Assembly (NCBI RefSeq): GCF_004000785.1
Contig: NZ_BILX01000031.1
Span: forward strand, 1-64,000
Reading direction: 5' to 3'
Origin: Paenibacillus ehimensis NBRC 15659
Lineage (GTDB): Bacteria > Bacillota > Bacilli > Paenibacillales > NBRC-103111
DNA length: 64,000 bases
Positions 1 to 9,621 of this stretch are shown piece after piece (the first letter of the stretch is position 1; the number at the start of each line of letters is the position of its first letter). Made by a program: the position numbers and the translations under genes. The notes beneath the pieces were generated by a model. That model did no database searches, had not been told where the DNA came from, and saw only the letters and a list, made by a program, of their open reading frames with translations.

Positions 1-40
1 CCATGGCGCAATTCCGGTTTTTTTGTGCGTGTCCTCGGAG

Positions 41-427
41 TTATTTGAACCGGCGGACGTAAAACAATTGAACAACCGGATACAGCACCAGGCAAAAGCA
101 TAGAGCGAGGAACAGCGAAAGGTTGCCGAAATCGTCCTTGCGGACAAATACGATCCGGTCGGCGATCCAAAACACGAACAAAGCCACCGTTAAAATGTGA
201 TAGCTGATTTTGGCGCTTTTCGCGGCGATAATTTTCCCCATCTCGTCCTGCTGCGCCTTGCGGTCCGTGCCCCAGGTCAGAGATTGAAGGCAGATGGCCA
301 GAACCATGACGACCGACGTTACGCTCGACGTGCCGATCGTTCCGTTCCTATAATCCTTAATGGCCATCGCTGCAAGAAATACGAGCGTCGCCGCTAAAAA
401 GACAGATATCCCTAAACGTACTTTCAT
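41..427 (-). CDS. small four-helix membrane protein, partner of XRE regulator
   Basis: A 128-residue protein that is almost entirely hydrophobic, with likely membrane helices near residues 4-22, 32-50, 74-94 and 103-124 and a basic C-terminal tail. No catalytic motif is visible and I do not recognise the family with certainty. The ATG at 427 follows an AGGA ribosome site. It starts 20 bp after the stop of the XRE-type regulator on the same strand, so the two form one transcript. A small HTH regulator plus a small membrane protein is a recurrent pair in Bacillota. The function is unknown. Confidence 0.75.
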   Translation of the reverse strand: MKVRLGISVFLAATLVFLAAMAIKDYRNGTIGTSSVTSVVMVLAICLQSLTWGTDRKAQQDEMGKIIAAKSAKISYHILTVALFVFWIADRIVFVRKDDFGNLSLFLALCFCLVLYPVVQLFYVRRFK

Positions 428-447
428 TGTAACATTCCTCCAGTAAA

Positions 448-663
448 TTAGTCTTGTTGTGCTTCCGGATTGTCTTGATATATAAACAGCTCATCCACTC
501 GGCAACGAAGCTGCTCCGCCAGACGGAAAGCCAAGAGCAAGCTCGGATCGTACTTGTTGTTTTCAATCGCGTTGATCGTCTGTCTGGAAACGTCGCAGCC
601 GGAGGCCAAGTCTTCCTGAGACAGCCCTATGGCTTTTCGCATTTCTCGGATACGGTTTTTCAT
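448..663 (-). CDS. XRE/Cro-CI family HTH regulator (71 aa)
   Basis: A 71-residue single-domain DNA-binding protein. A helix-turn-helix spans about residues 13-35 (LSQEDLASGCDVSRQTINAI), followed by the typical ENNKYDPSL segment. A longer reading from 696 is possible, but the ATG at 663 matches the family N-terminus (MKNRIREMRK). The upstream 18-bp perfect palindrome directly after a consensus promoter suggests autorepression. It heads a two-gene operon with the downstream membrane protein. Confidence 0.88.
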   Translation of the reverse strand: MKNRIREMRKAIGLSQEDLASGCDVSRQTINAIENNKYDPSLLLAFRLAEQLRCRVDELFIYQDNPEAQQD

Positions 664-686
664 AGCCACACCCTTTAGCATCAAAA

Positions 687-738
687 TGTAAAACATGTTT
701 TACAAAACCAATGTACCAGCCAGCGAAAGATATGTCAA
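687..738 (-). promoter_or_regulatory. promoter and palindromic operator of the XRE operon
   Basis: On the minus strand TTGACA (738-733) is followed after 17 bp by TACATT (715-710), a good sigma-A promoter. Just downstream lies the perfect 18-bp palindrome TGTAAAACATGTTTTACA at 687-704, covering the expected start site and ending 23 bp before the ATG at 663. This is the geometry of an autorepressor operator. Confidence 0.7.
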
Positions 739-1213
739 ATACTTTTGACATTTTGTTGGGAAGAAATTAAAAATAGCATACTGGTACAGAATGGTTCTAC
801 ATTTAAATTACCTGAGGAGATGCCCTTAGACTGCCGAACAAAGTAAATATTACAGCCTAATCAGCCAATGGTGTAGGTACCTTGGTCTAAAAAATTCACT
901 CTGCAATTTATCCGAATATGGAGTGAGGATTATCATTTTCTACTCATCCAGTTCATAAAAATCCGCGGGACGGCTTCATTAATCTGTATTGTCAGACTAT
1001 AATACGATCTTTTTTCTCATCCGGTATGGGATGTAAATATCCATTATTGGCTATGGTAGAGAAGGAAAAAGGAACTGAATCGAGTTCCAAATCTCGAACA
1101 GTTCCTTTTGTTCTTCGTTCAACAAACAAGTTTTTGTTCCGTTGCAAAGCTTTTGCGGTAACGTAAATTTTGTTGTACTTTAAACATTGCACACTTCCAC
1201 ATATCCCCTATGA
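739..1213. other. intergenic stretch without a supported gene
   Basis: AT-rich DNA between the XRE promoter and the IS element. It holds a TTGACA at 745-750 facing right without a convincing -10 box, and one strong hairpin (1066-1109). A 66-codon minus-strand ORF at 992-1192 has no ribosome site or recognisable similarity, so I do not call it. Confidence 0.5.
1066..1109. terminator. bidirectional terminator-like hairpin
   Basis: AAAAGGAACTG (1067-1077) pairs with CAGTTCCTTTT (1099-1109). A nested CGAG/CTCG pair closes a small loop. The stem is flanked by A and T runs on both sides, so it could terminate in either direction. It lies about 110 bp beyond the left end of the IS. Confidence 0.5.
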
Positions 1214-1226
1214 AAGTGATTAACTT
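1214..1226. repeat. left copy of the IS target-site duplication
   Basis: AAGTGATTAACTT, repeated exactly at 2674-2686. The outer AAG and CTT coincide with the ends of the IS terminal repeats, so the real duplication is at least TGATTAA (7 bp) and at most 13 bp. Confidence 0.7.
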
Positions 1227-2676
1227 GAGTCTTGCGAATTTCGGTACAGTGTGCCCCAAAGGGCAGACCTGTAGTGTGAACGGTGGAGTAGCGGTTTAGG
1301 CCGAGAGCTTTAAATGGCGAAAAATGTCGAGAAGAGGCTTTTTCTCCAAGGCTTGCTCATAAACATATACAACAATTGAACTCTTCTCGGATGCGACGTA
1401 CGACATCGCCAAGCGTCAAATCTGCCTCATCGCTCATCCACTCCTGCCGCTGAAACTCAAGGAAGTTCTGCGTCAGGAATTGAACGGCCCAAAATCGCTG
1501 AATCCCCTTAAACGAAAGCAATTGGTATTGGTCAAAACCCAGCATTTCCTTGAAATAGCGATACCCCGTCTCGATGTTCCAGCGCACATGATAATACCGC
1601 TGAATCGTAACGAGATTAAGCGATGGGTCCGTGCACAGGAGACAAACCTGCGGTTTGCTCGATACGGTGTAATTCGTCTTTCCAGGATAGCAGCAGCCTG
1701 ACGTTTTCGATTTCGCTGACCGGTCCCTCGTAAGCATAAACCCAGTACACGCCCTGACCTTCCACCGTAACGGAGTGGAGATCGGATTTGCGAGTGTACT
1801 GCTCAGCGAAATCGTTTATCTTGATCGGGATGCCGGACGGACAGATGAGCCGGTTTGTCTTGATGGTAGCGATGACATGGAATCCCTTGCGGTTGCAAGC
1901 ATTCACAACCTTTTCGCTGGTATACCAACTGTCCATCAAGACGTAAACGCGCTCATCATCATTTGCCGGAAAGGCTTCGATCATTTCGACAGCCAAATCC
2001 TTCTTGCTCTTGAAGGTGATCTGGTGGGCTTCGCAATATTCGCTTTGGTAATAGGGTCGAAAATCAAAGGCATACGACCGACCGCTACTTACGACATGTG
2101 TCGTGACCAGATTATGGCACCAGACGGATTTGCCGTCTACGTGCGAATATTGAAAGCTAAGTGCCTCCATCTTCTTAGTCGTTCGGTCTTTCTTGCAACA
2201 CGTGTCATCTACGATGAGGAACACGATTCTTCGAGCATCACCATCTTTGAGCTGTCTTTTCCGAATCCGGGCCATGATGGCTTGCATCCGTCTGCGCTGC
2301 ATCCGATTCATACACCATGGAGCATGATTCAAGAAATTCGTGACACTGCTTAGATGACGGTGGTCTCTGGCAGCATGCTGTGTAGATATTCTTGCGTCCG
2401 ACGCAGAGAATGATGCCATGGACCAGAGTAAACGGATGTCAGAGCTGTGGTTTGGAAAATTCCAATTTCAGTACCAAAATGAACTTGACGATCGGCATGT
2501 AGAGGGATACCATAAGAATGGGACATCTCCTTTATATGGAAAATTGTTGGTGTGGTAACCGACCATTTCTCCACAAAGAGACGATGTCCTTTTTTTCTTT
2601 TCCCAGTTCGACGAAGATTCTAACATATCTACTTTTGTAGCGTTAAATCGACAGCGCAGTTTTTGCAACACTCAAG
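1224..2676 (-). mobile_element. IS4-family insertion sequence, about 1.45 kb, degenerate
   Basis: The ends are imperfect inverted repeats: CTTGAGTCTTGCGAA from 1224 inward and CTTGAGTGTTGCAAA read inward from 2676, 13 of 15 matching. They are bracketed by an exact direct repeat (core TGATTAA, 1217-1223 and 2677-2683). The element carries one minus-strand transposase of the YREK type, broken by a stop codon and two frameshifts. It sits immediately after the stop codon of the glycosyltransferase gene at 2685-4697. Conserved ends and duplication indicate a single insertion followed by decay. Confidence 0.8.
1357..2513 (-). pseudogene. IS4-family (YREK) DDE transposase, nonsense and frameshifted
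   Basis: Three frames must be joined. The first begins MVSLYMPIVKF after AAAGGAGAT (ATG at 2513) and meets a TGA at 2439-2441. The second runs from about 2390 to about 1680 and carries the catalytic aspartates in VFLIVDDTCCKKD and VYVLMDSWYTS. The third supplies the YREK signature, Y-x2-R-x3-E-x6-K, in YHVRWNIETGYRYFK, and ends at 1357. All catalytic residues survive but in different frames, so the gene is inactive unless supplied in trans. No canonical slippery heptamer is visible at either junction, which argues against programmed frameshifting. Confidence 0.85.
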
Positions 2677-2686
2677 TGATTAACTT
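2674..2686. repeat. right copy of the IS target-site duplication
   Basis: AAGTGATTAACTT, identical to 1214-1226. Its last two bases are the first two of the reversed stop codon (2685-2687) of the neighbouring glycosyltransferase, so the insertion spared that gene by almost nothing. Confidence 0.7.
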
Positions 2687-4697
2687 ATTTTACTTGATAC
2701 TTCTGAATTTCTATTGAATCTAATTTAAATTTTCCTCCTCGAAAAACAGCCGGCACAATCATTAATGACTTTATGTCATCATCGATATATATTTTATGGG
2801 ATCGTTGAAATGGATTTATCGGGAATTTGTAAAAATTATTTTCTGAGATCTCAGGAGTTTTCCTTCCCGTCCAATACACTGTCATTAAATCAAAAACATA
2901 ACCGCCTTGGATATTAAGAGTTACCTCCGAAGCGATGTTTTTGTTTGGACCTTCCATTAGTTTATCGTTAACTCTAATTATTATAGGAGCATTTACATCA
3001 TTTTTGTAAATTTTTTGTTCTTTATTCATAAGTCTTGCATTTTCAATCAATATATTGGACTCATCGTATTTATTTGCCGATATACGCTTGTCATCCTGCA
3101 ATATCTGAGGTGTAATTCCCATGTACCTGCTCAAACGGTATTCTGACATTTCTCCATTTATACCATAAGCAAAAAAATAAACACTATAGATTAGTACAAG
3201 TGAAAATAAAATTGAAAATGGTATATACAATCTTCTCAGCCATAAATCCGCAAGCTTTTGCCAATTGAATAAAAACTTTTCCGTCGAATTCTCCGTTTTC
3301 TTTCGGACGATACCTTTTACTTGCCCCAAGAAAACACCAAACAGAATCAGGACAAAAGGGACGGATGGATAGACATAACGCGGCAATCCGTGAAACGGCA
3401 TGTTCATTAAAGTAAATGCAATCGGAATGCATGAGATGAAGATAACCTCTTTTCGGCATTTCATAATGAGAAGAGGAATTGCAATCATACAAGGTACAAT
3501 GATTATCTGTTGAATGATGAGGAACGGACGTAATCCATTGAAAGGGTGTACAAGATACTCATCCCAAATATCTCCCCACATATACTGAAAAAATCCAAAA
3601 ATACGCCACTTGTAGAACACCAAAGGATTCGGTGCGGTGTTTTCTTGCAATACCATATTTAAGCTCTTATTGGCTACTGACCCCATATCGAGGAAATACG
3701 GTACAGCTCCCCATATTTTCGGATTTTCACCAGCTTCAGAGAAAAGCATGAATGTATGGAAGGTCATAAGGTTTCGAATCCACCACGGGAACATGCACAA
3801 TAAAACGACTCCAACAAACATACCGATCTTTTTCATCATTTGCTTAATGTCTTTTCGTTCGTAAACAATTAAGTAGAACAGTACTAATACAACAAATGGG
3901 AATGCCAAAGCCCGGACATGAGTCGCACAACCAAGTAATGCTGCAGATATACCAATGAAATAATGGTTTTCCTTCTGTAACCCCCTCAAAAACAAGTAAA
4001 CGAATCCCATTAACAAAGTTGTGAACAGGGTTTCTGTTAACATTCGGTCAACATTATAATAAAATCCTGGATAAAACAGGGAGAAAACTAATACGACGAT
4101 GATATAAGGCTTTCCTACGTTTAACGTTTTTAAAATTTTGTAAATAAGCCAAAATGAAATCAAACTTAAAATAAGCTGTGAAACGATTACTGCTTTTATA
4201 GAATGCTCGAACATTGCATAGACTAAGGCAATATACATGGGATACCCTGGTGACAATACTTTGGTAGATTGGACTGTTTGAGTACCTTTAAACATATCAC
4301 CCGTTCTGTCGTAGGTAAGCATTCCATATTTAAGTAGATTTTCTGCGGCGTAGTGATAAACCTGCTCATCACTTCCGGGAACAAGTTCTCTTGTTGTATT
4401 CACAGCATCAAGACGCATAATAAAGGCAAATATAAAAATTAATATAATCGAAGTTTGATATATTCCTGGGATTTTGATCAGTTTTCGAATGCTTCTCTTG
4501 TGTAAACTTTGTTTTTTCGGTCCATCCGGAGCTAAGTCATCCATACATTTTTTTTTATTCCATTTTAAATGGATGATTAACATTGCAATTATATATATCA
4601 ATATCATCCCGATCGTTGGAACCATAAAGATATTATCCCAAAACAAAACAACACTAAGATAGGCGATTATACCAACTATTAAAAGAAGCTGGATCAT
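2685..4697 (-). CDS. multi-span membrane glycosyltransferase, GT39/ArnT-PMT-like
   Basis: A 670-residue polytopic membrane protein. About ten hydrophobic helices are followed by a soluble C-terminal domain of roughly 130 residues. The first extracytosolic loop after the second helical region carries an acidic SDEQVYHYAAENLLKYG segment, as expected for C-type transferases using a polyprenyl-phosphate sugar donor. The start at 4697 (MIQLLLIV) follows AAAGGGG. An upstream ATG at 4757 lacks a ribosome site. The gene is much more AT-rich than the genes from 5.1 kb onward, suggesting horizontal acquisition. The acceptor (protein, teichoic acid or lipid) cannot be read from sequence. Confidence 0.75.
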   Translation of the reverse strand: MIQLLLIVGIIAYLSVVLFWDNIFMVPTIGMILIYIIAMLIIHLKWNKKKCMDDLAPDGPKKQSLHKRSIRKLIKIPGIYQTSIILIFIFAFIMRLDAVNTTRELVPGSDEQVYHYAAENLLKYGMLTYDRTGDMFKGTQTVQSTKVLSPGYPMYIALVYAMFEHSIKAVIVSQLILSLISFWLIYKILKTLNVGKPYIIVVLVFSLFYPGFYYNVDRMLTETLFTTLLMGFVYLFLRGLQKENHYFIGISAALLGCATHVRALAFPFVVLVLFYLIVYERKDIKQMMKKIGMFVGVVLLCMFPWWIRNLMTFHTFMLFSEAGENPKIWGAVPYFLDMGSVANKSLNMVLQENTAPNPLVFYKWRIFGFFQYMWGDIWDEYLVHPFNGLRPFLIIQQIIIVPCMIAIPLLIMKCRKEVIFISCIPIAFTLMNMPFHGLPRYVYPSVPFVLILFGVFLGQVKGIVRKKTENSTEKFLFNWQKLADLWLRRLYIPFSILFSLVLIYSVYFFAYGINGEMSEYRLSRYMGITPQILQDDKRISANKYDESNILIENARLMNKEQKIYKNDVNAPIIIRVNDKLMEGPNKNIASEVTLNIQGGYVFDLMTVYWTGRKTPEISENNFYKFPINPFQRSHKIYIDDDIKSLMIVPAVFRGGKFKLDSIEIQKYQVK

Positions 4698-5146
4698 TTC
4701 TTTTCCCCTTTGCCAATATGTCTCATATATCTTACATTTGACAAAGAAAAAAAACAACTGTAATTTAGTTTCCTGTAAGTGCTCGTAACGGTAAACAGTC
4801 AGCTCTTAATACGTTTTTATTTCCAAAAGTCAAACGTATATATCCAAACATCAAATAGTTGTTTCGAGAAGCTCCTTTTTTTTATTGGATTTAAACATAA
4901 ACGACTTTTCCAACATCTGCTGTTGCCAATTTGTTGTTTGCACTCCTAAAAAGGCTTAAAGTTTTTTTTGGTATAGGGAAATAGTTCTTTGCATGTTACA
5001 TATTCATCGTAGTGACATTAAGCCAATATTATAGATGCAAACATCTTTAAGTTTGGATCAAACAAGAGAGTGCTCAAAGAAACCTCAGCAATAATTTTAC
5101 TCTGTCCCTGAGCATAGTTGCCATATTCGAACGGCACCGGTCCATG
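4698..5146. other. AT-rich intergenic region, no gene seen
   Basis: About 450 bp with homopolymer runs and stops in all frames. It marks the boundary between the AT-rich left segment and the GC-rich remainder. The promoter of the glycosyltransferase gene must lie here, but I see no convincing -35/-10 pair. Confidence 0.5.
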
Positions 5147-5653
5147 CTAAACCGATTTGGCGTGTAGCGCCTCGCCTCGTTTTTTAAAGCAGATTCCCCA
5201 GCAGGCCAGCAGCACGCCGTACAGCAGATGGCCGGCCAGCCACCAGGCCAGCGCTACGGGATCGTCAAGGCGGGGCGTCCGCTCGGACAGCAGCGTCAGC
5301 GGGACGAACAGCGGCGCAGGCAGCAGGCCGAGCAGAAGTCCGGTCCGTACCGGACGCCAGCCGCGCCGGATCAGCCGCACGCAGGCGACGCCGAGCGCAA
5401 GCGACACGGTCAGATGAAGCGCGAATTCGAGCCATTCGGGAAGCCGTTCGAGGCGGAGCAGCCGGGCGAACGGGAGGAAATCGACGTTGAGCAGCAGCGT
5501 ATAGACGAGGCTTCCGGTCGAAGCTTGAACGAGCTTGAAAAACAAGCCGAGAGCCATTCCGGACCAAAGTCCAAGCCACACCCCTTCGAACAGCGGGGAA
5601 TTCCGGCGCTGAGGAGATGCTTTCTTGTTACGCGCCTTTCCTGTCATACCCAT
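5147..5653 (-). CDS. integral membrane protein, function unknown
   Basis: A 168-residue protein with a basic N-terminus and four likely helices (about residues 24-45, 75-93, 100-122 and 135-155). The ATG at 5653 overlaps the TGA of the upstream diguanylate cyclase by one base (TGATG), pointing to translational coupling. A GTG at 5656 is possible. I do not recognise the family. Coupling suggests co-expression with c-di-GMP signalling, which is inference only. Confidence 0.7.
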   Translation of the reverse strand: MGMTGKARNKKASPQRRNSPLFEGVWLGLWSGMALGLFFKLVQASTGSLVYTLLLNVDFLPFARLLRLERLPEWLEFALHLTVSLALGVACVRLIRRGWRPVRTGLLLGLLPAPLFVPLTLLSERTPRLDDPVALAWWLAGHLLYGVLLACWGICFKKRGEALHAKSV

Positions 5654-6762
5654 CACACGCCCACCGGGTCGACAAATGCAGAATGCACGACCGTTTTGTT
5701 TTTGCCCGTCCGCTTGGCGGCATAGAGGGAAGCGTCCGCGCCTTTGAACAGCCCTTCCTTGCCGTGGCCCTTCGTGTAGGTATGCAGACCGATGCTAATG
5801 GTCGCAGCTTGCGAATCCAATTCGGGGTGGAGGGTGACCGACAGCTTGTGGCGGATCTGCTCGGCCAAATCGTAAGCATCCTCCAGCGTCTTGTCGGTAA
5901 AAATGACGGCAAACTCTTCGCCGCCGTAGCGGGCGACAAAATCGTTGGGAGATACCGTTTCTTTAATAATACCGGCCACGCGCATCAAAATAATATCGCC
6001 GACCCAGTGGCCGAACGTATCGTTGATTTTTTTGAAATTGTCGATATCGATGATCGCCAACTGCAGCGGCAGCTCGTTGCGCTCGTGCTGATCGATCAGC
6101 TTTTCGAGATATTCATGGAATGTCTTATGGTTGTACAGGCTCGTAAGCGCATCCAGCTTGGACAGCTTGTCCATAATAATGTTTTTGACCAGCAGCTCTT
6201 GCTTGGCTTCGGTTGCATGCTTCAGGTTGTCGAGCAGCTCGATTCCGCTGCTGGTGATGGATAGCGCGATGACGGTCGTGCCGGTGTACAGGAACAGGAT
6301 GCCGATCGTATGCACGGGCTGCATAGTGAGCCGAAGCTCGGGGCTGATGAGGTACAAGGCGGCGAAGGACAGCAGCACGAGGGCGAAGGCGGCGACAATG
6401 CGTTTTTTGTTAAAGGACAGAACGGACGTTAGGATCGGAAAAATGTAAATGGCGGGCACGATGCCGATCGACGGGTTCATCAGGATAATGGAGGTTGCGT
6501 AGAAAATGCCGGTTAAGATGAGCAGCCAATCGCTCTGTAGTTTTCGGTAGCGGTAGAGGATTTCTACGGCTCCGGTGACGACCGTTAAACAAAAGGCCTG
6601 AGACAGCAAGGCTTGAAAAAAGGCGGAGGGCGAAGTACCCGCTTCCATAAGAAATATGGCATATTCGAGAATGGCTGTCAGCACGATGGTGATCCAGTAC
6701 AGATTGAGCATTTTTCTGTACGTTTGTCGGGTATTGGCCAGTTCCAGCAAAAGATGGTTCAT
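5653..6762 (-). CDS. membrane-anchored diguanylate cyclase (GGDEF)
   Basis: Makes cyclic di-GMP from two GTP. The N-terminal ~190 residues form a multi-helix membrane sensor (about six helices) without a recognised ligand-binding motif. The C-terminal GGDEF domain (about residues 200-360) has the active-site motif YGGEEF and the substrate loop DIDNFKKINDTFGHWVGD. No RxxD inhibitory site stands directly before GGEEF, so product inhibition is uncertain, and there is no EAL domain. It is transcribed ahead of a coupled small membrane protein. Confidence 0.92.
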   Translation of the reverse strand: MNHLLLELANTRQTYRKMLNLYWITIVLTAILEYAIFLMEAGTSPSAFFQALLSQAFCLTVVTGAVEILYRYRKLQSDWLLILTGIFYATSIILMNPSIGIVPAIYIFPILTSVLSFNKKRIVAAFALVLLSFAALYLISPELRLTMQPVHTIGILFLYTGTTVIALSITSSGIELLDNLKHATEAKQELLVKNIIMDKLSKLDALTSLYNHKTFHEYLEKLIDQHERNELPLQLAIIDIDNFKKINDTFGHWVGDIILMRVAGIIKETVSPNDFVARYGGEEFAVIFTDKTLEDAYDLAEQIRHKLSVTLHPELDSQAATISIGLHTYTKGHGKEGLFKGADASLYAAKRTGKNKTVVHSAFVDPVGV

Positions 6763-7124
6763 ACATCTGCTCCCGTGTCACATAATACATCCACGCTTAC
6801 CCATGGTTCATCCAACAAGAGTGAAACACTCCAAAAAATGTGTGATACTTTAATTTGTTTCGACGTAACTTTTGTAAATCCTTCGGCAGAACTAATTTTT
6901 TTGTGTGAAACGAGTTTTCAAAGCATGTTCACCTGTTGGATATGGCAAACTGAAACGGAGAGTGGTACAATAAGGCAAGCACTCCAAGCGAACAGGTAGT
7001 AATGCACACGTGAACATTCCTTTTGTTTACTGGGTTCACGTGAAGTCTGGCGCTTTCGCGCGAAGGCGGACCAGAGCTTTACCACACTGCTGATCAAAAG
7101 AAGATCGATAATAGGAGGATCACA
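6763..7124 (+). promoter_or_regulatory. divergent intergenic region with tkt leader
   Basis: A 362-bp gap between the divergent cyclase and tkt. A TACAAT box (6966-6971) is the likely tkt -10, with only a poor -35. The leader carries a perfect inverted repeat, CACGTGAAC (7007-7015) and GTTCACGTG (7034-7042), then a GC-rich hairpin region around 7045-7075. An AGGAGG-like site precedes the ATG at 7125. Confidence 0.5.
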
Positions 7125-9128
7125 ATGACGGTATCTAACAAAACGATCGAACAACTTTCCGTGGACACGATCCGCACGCTTTCCATCGACGCGATTGAAA
7201 AAGCCAAGTCCGGACATCCCGGGATGCCGATGGGAGCTGCGCCGATGGGCTATGAGCTCTACGCGAAGCTGATGAAGCACAACCCGGATCAGCCGACGTG
7301 GATAAACCGCGACCGTTTCGTGCTGTCGGCGGGACACGGCTCGATGCTGCTGTACAGCCTGCTCCACCTCTGCGGCTACGACCTGCCGATGGAAGAGCTG
7401 AAGCAGTTCCGCCAATGGGGCAGCATGACGCCGGGCCATCCGGAAGTAGGCCACACGCCGGGGGTTGACGCGACGACGGGACCGCTCGGTCAAGGCCTTG
7501 GCATGGCGGTGGGGATGGCGATGGCGGAAGCGCATCTCGCAGCCGTTTACAATCGTGAACAATACCGTGTCATCGATCACTATACATATGCCATTTGCGG
7601 CGACGGCGACCTGATGGAAGGCATCTCGTCGGAGTCCGCTTCGCTGGCGGGCCATTTGAAGCTCGGCAAGCTGATCGTGCTGTACGATTCGAACGATATT
7701 TCGCTGGACGGCGAGCTGAATCTGTCGTTCTCCGAGAACGTCGCCAAGCGCTTTGAAGGCTACGGCTGGCAGGTGCTGCGCGTCGAGGACGGCAACGATC
7801 TGGAGGCGATCCACAAAGCGGTGCTGGAGGCGCAGGCGGACGACCGTCCGACACTGATCGAAGTGAAGACGGTCATCGGCTACGGCAGCCCGAACAAAGC
7901 GGGCAAAGGCGGCCATGCGGGCCCGCACGGTTCTCCGCTCGGCGTGGACGAAGTCGCGCTGACCAAGAAGGCGTACGGCTGGGACGAAGCGCAGCACTTC
8001 CATGTGCCGGACGAAGTGCGCCAGCATTTCGCCGAAGTGAAGAGCAAGGGAATTCAAGCGTACGAGGCTTGGAAGCAGTTGGTTGCCGACTACGCCAAGG
8101 CGTATCCGGAACTGGCGAAGCAGTTCGAGGCGGCTGCAAGCGACGCGCTGCCGGCCGGTTGGGACAAGGACATTCCGTCCGACGTTTCGGCGGACAAGGG
8201 TACCCGTACGGCTTCCGGTACGGTGCTGAACGCGATTGCCCAAAACGTGCCTTGGCTCGTCGGCGGCTCCGCCGACCTGGAGTCTTCGACCATGACGCAT
8301 ATGAAGGGCCTCGGCGTGCTGACGTCTAAAGATTACAGCGGCCGCAACATTTACTTCGGCGTGCGCGAGTTCGGCATGGGCGCGGCTACGAACGGCATGC
8401 TGCTGCACGGCGGCGTGAAGGTATTCTGCGGGACGTTCTTCGTCTTCTCCGACTACTTGCGTCCGGCGATCCGTCTGGCGTCGATCATGAACGTGCCGGC
8501 GATCTACGTGTTCACGCACGACAGCATCGGCGTCGGCGAAGACGGCCCGACGCACGAGCCGATCGAACAGCTTGCCGCGCTGCGCGTCATTCCGGGCGTG
8601 ACGGTGCTTCGTCCGGCGGACGGTCCGGAAACGGCAGCCGCTTGGCGTTATGCCGTAGAGAACAAGAAAGGCCCTGTCGCCTTGATCTTCTCCCGTCAAG
8701 CGGCTCCGACGCTGGAAGGCACGGCGAACGGCGCTGTCGACCGCGGCGCGTACGTCTTGTCCGACGCGGCCGGCGGCAAGCCGCAGGCGCAAATTATCGC
8801 AACGGGGACGGAAGTGCAGCTTGCGCTGGGCGCACAAAAGCAGCTGGCGGAGGAAGGCATCGCGGTTCGCGTCATCAGTATGCCGAGCTGGGAGCTGTTC
8901 GACAAGCAGCCGCAGGAGTACAAGGATTCCGTCATCTTGCCGGAGGTGAAAGCGCGTCTGGCGGTCGAAATGGGTCATCCGTTCGGCTGGGAGCGCTACG
9001 TCGGCGAGCAAGGCGACGTGCTCGGCATCAACAAATTCGGCGCATCCGCTCCGGGTCCGGTTGTGATCCGCGAGTACGGCTTCACGGTGGACAATGTGGT
9101 AGCCCGCGTGAAGGCTTTGCTGAAATAA
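7125..9128 (+). CDS. tkt: transketolase
   Basis: A 667-residue, full-length transketolase. It transfers two-carbon units between sugar phosphates in the non-oxidative pentose phosphate pathway using thiamine diphosphate. The ThDP/Mg motif starts at [12 protein letters not shown] near residue 156. The N-terminal [19 protein letters not shown] and the central [14 protein letters not shown] are typical of the family. The start follows ATAGGAGGATCACA. Its long 5' leader may be regulated. It is monocistronic or co-transcribed with ppnP 100 bp downstream. Confidence 0.98.
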   Translation: MTVSNKTIEQLSVDTIRTLSIDAIEKAKSGHPGMPMGAAPMGYELYAKLMKHNPDQPTWINRDRFVLSAGHGSMLLYSLLHLCGYDLPMEELKQFRQWGSMTPGHPEVGHTPGVDATTGPLGQGLGMAVGMAMAEAHLAAVYNREQYRVIDHYTYAICGDGDLMEGISSESASLAGHLKLGKLIVLYDSNDISLDGELNLSFSENVAKRFEGYGWQVLRVEDGNDLEAIHKAVLEAQADDRPTLIEVKTVIGYGSPNKAGKGGHAGPHGSPLGVDEVALTKKAYGWDEAQHFHVPDEVRQHFAEVKSKGIQAYEAWKQLVADYAKAYPELAKQFEAAASDALPAGWDKDIPSDVSADKGTRTASGTVLNAIAQNVPWLVGGSADLESSTMTHMKGLGVLTSKDYSGRNIYFGVREFGMGAATNGMLLHGGVKVFCGTFFVFSDYLRPAIRLASIMNVPAIYVFTHDSIGVGEDGPTHEPIEQLAALRVIPGVTVLRPADGPETAAAWRYAVENKKGPVALIFSRQAAPTLEGTANGAVDRGAYVLSDAAGGKPQAQIIATGTEVQLALGAQKQLAEEGIAVRVISMPSWELFDKQPQEYKDSVILPEVKARLAVEMGHPFGWERYVGEQGDVLGINKFGASAPGPVVIREYGFTVDNVVARVKALLK

Positions 9129-9227
9129 GAATCGGGCATTGAGCAATAGACGACGAACGGTAGCGGGCGGTGGCGGATGAACGCCCCGCCCGCCGTTTGA
9201 TTCAGATGAGAAGAGGGAGAATGGTCC

Positions 9228-9545
9228 ATGTCGCAATTTGAGAACGTAACCGCAGTGAAGAAAGCGAACATCTATTTCGACGGCAAAGTGACCAGCCGCA
9301 CGGTGATTTTTGCGGACGGAACGAAAAAAACGCTCGGCATTATGCTGCCCGGCGAGTATGAGTTCGGTACGGATACGAAGGAAATTATGGAGATTCAAGC
9401 AGGGGAGCTGAAGGTACTGCTGCCTGGCGCCAGCGAATGGCTGGAAATTAAAGGAACAGGCGAATTTACGGTGCCGGCCGGCGCCAAGTTCAAGCTGGAC
9501 GTCCGCACGGTGACGGACTACTGCTGCTCTTACATTAGCGAATAA
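9228..9545 (+). CDS. ppnP: pyrimidine/purine nucleoside phosphorylase PpnP (DUF1255)
   Basis: A 105-residue single cupin-like domain matching the PpnP/YaiE family. Characteristic segments are [25 protein letters not shown] and the C-terminal DYCCSYI. The family phosphorolyses a broad range of nucleosides to base plus ribose-1-phosphate, feeding pentose salvage, which suits its place after transketolase. A clear ribosome site (GAGGGAG) precedes the ATG, and a bidirectional terminator follows. Confidence 0.93.
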   Translation: MSQFENVTAVKKANIYFDGKVTSRTVIFADGTKKTLGIMLPGEYEFGTDTKEIMEIQAGELKVLLPGASEWLEIKGTGEFTVPAGAKFKLDVRTVTDYCCSYISE

Positions 9546-9553
9546 CGGAAAAT

Positions 9554-9609
9554 AAACCCCGCACCACCGATCCGGTATAACGAACCAGATAGGCCGATGC
9601 GGGGTTTTT
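9554..9609. terminator. bidirectional terminator between ppnP and the dehydrogenase-PilZ gene
   Basis: AAACCCCGCA (9554-9563) pairs with TGCGGGGTTT (9598-9607). A T run follows on the plus strand and an A run lies on the opposite side, so it serves both convergent genes. Confidence 0.85.
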
Positions 9610-9621
9610 GCAAAAGCGGAA

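Noticed and set aside
992-1192. 66-codon minus-strand ORF in the gap left of the IS
   Set aside because: No ribosome site, runs through the terminator-like hairpin, no similarity recognised.
1670-1690. Programmed frameshift in the IS transposase
   Set aside because: No slippery heptamer is visible, and an extra in-frame stop (2439-2441) plus a second shift near 2390 show ordinary decay.
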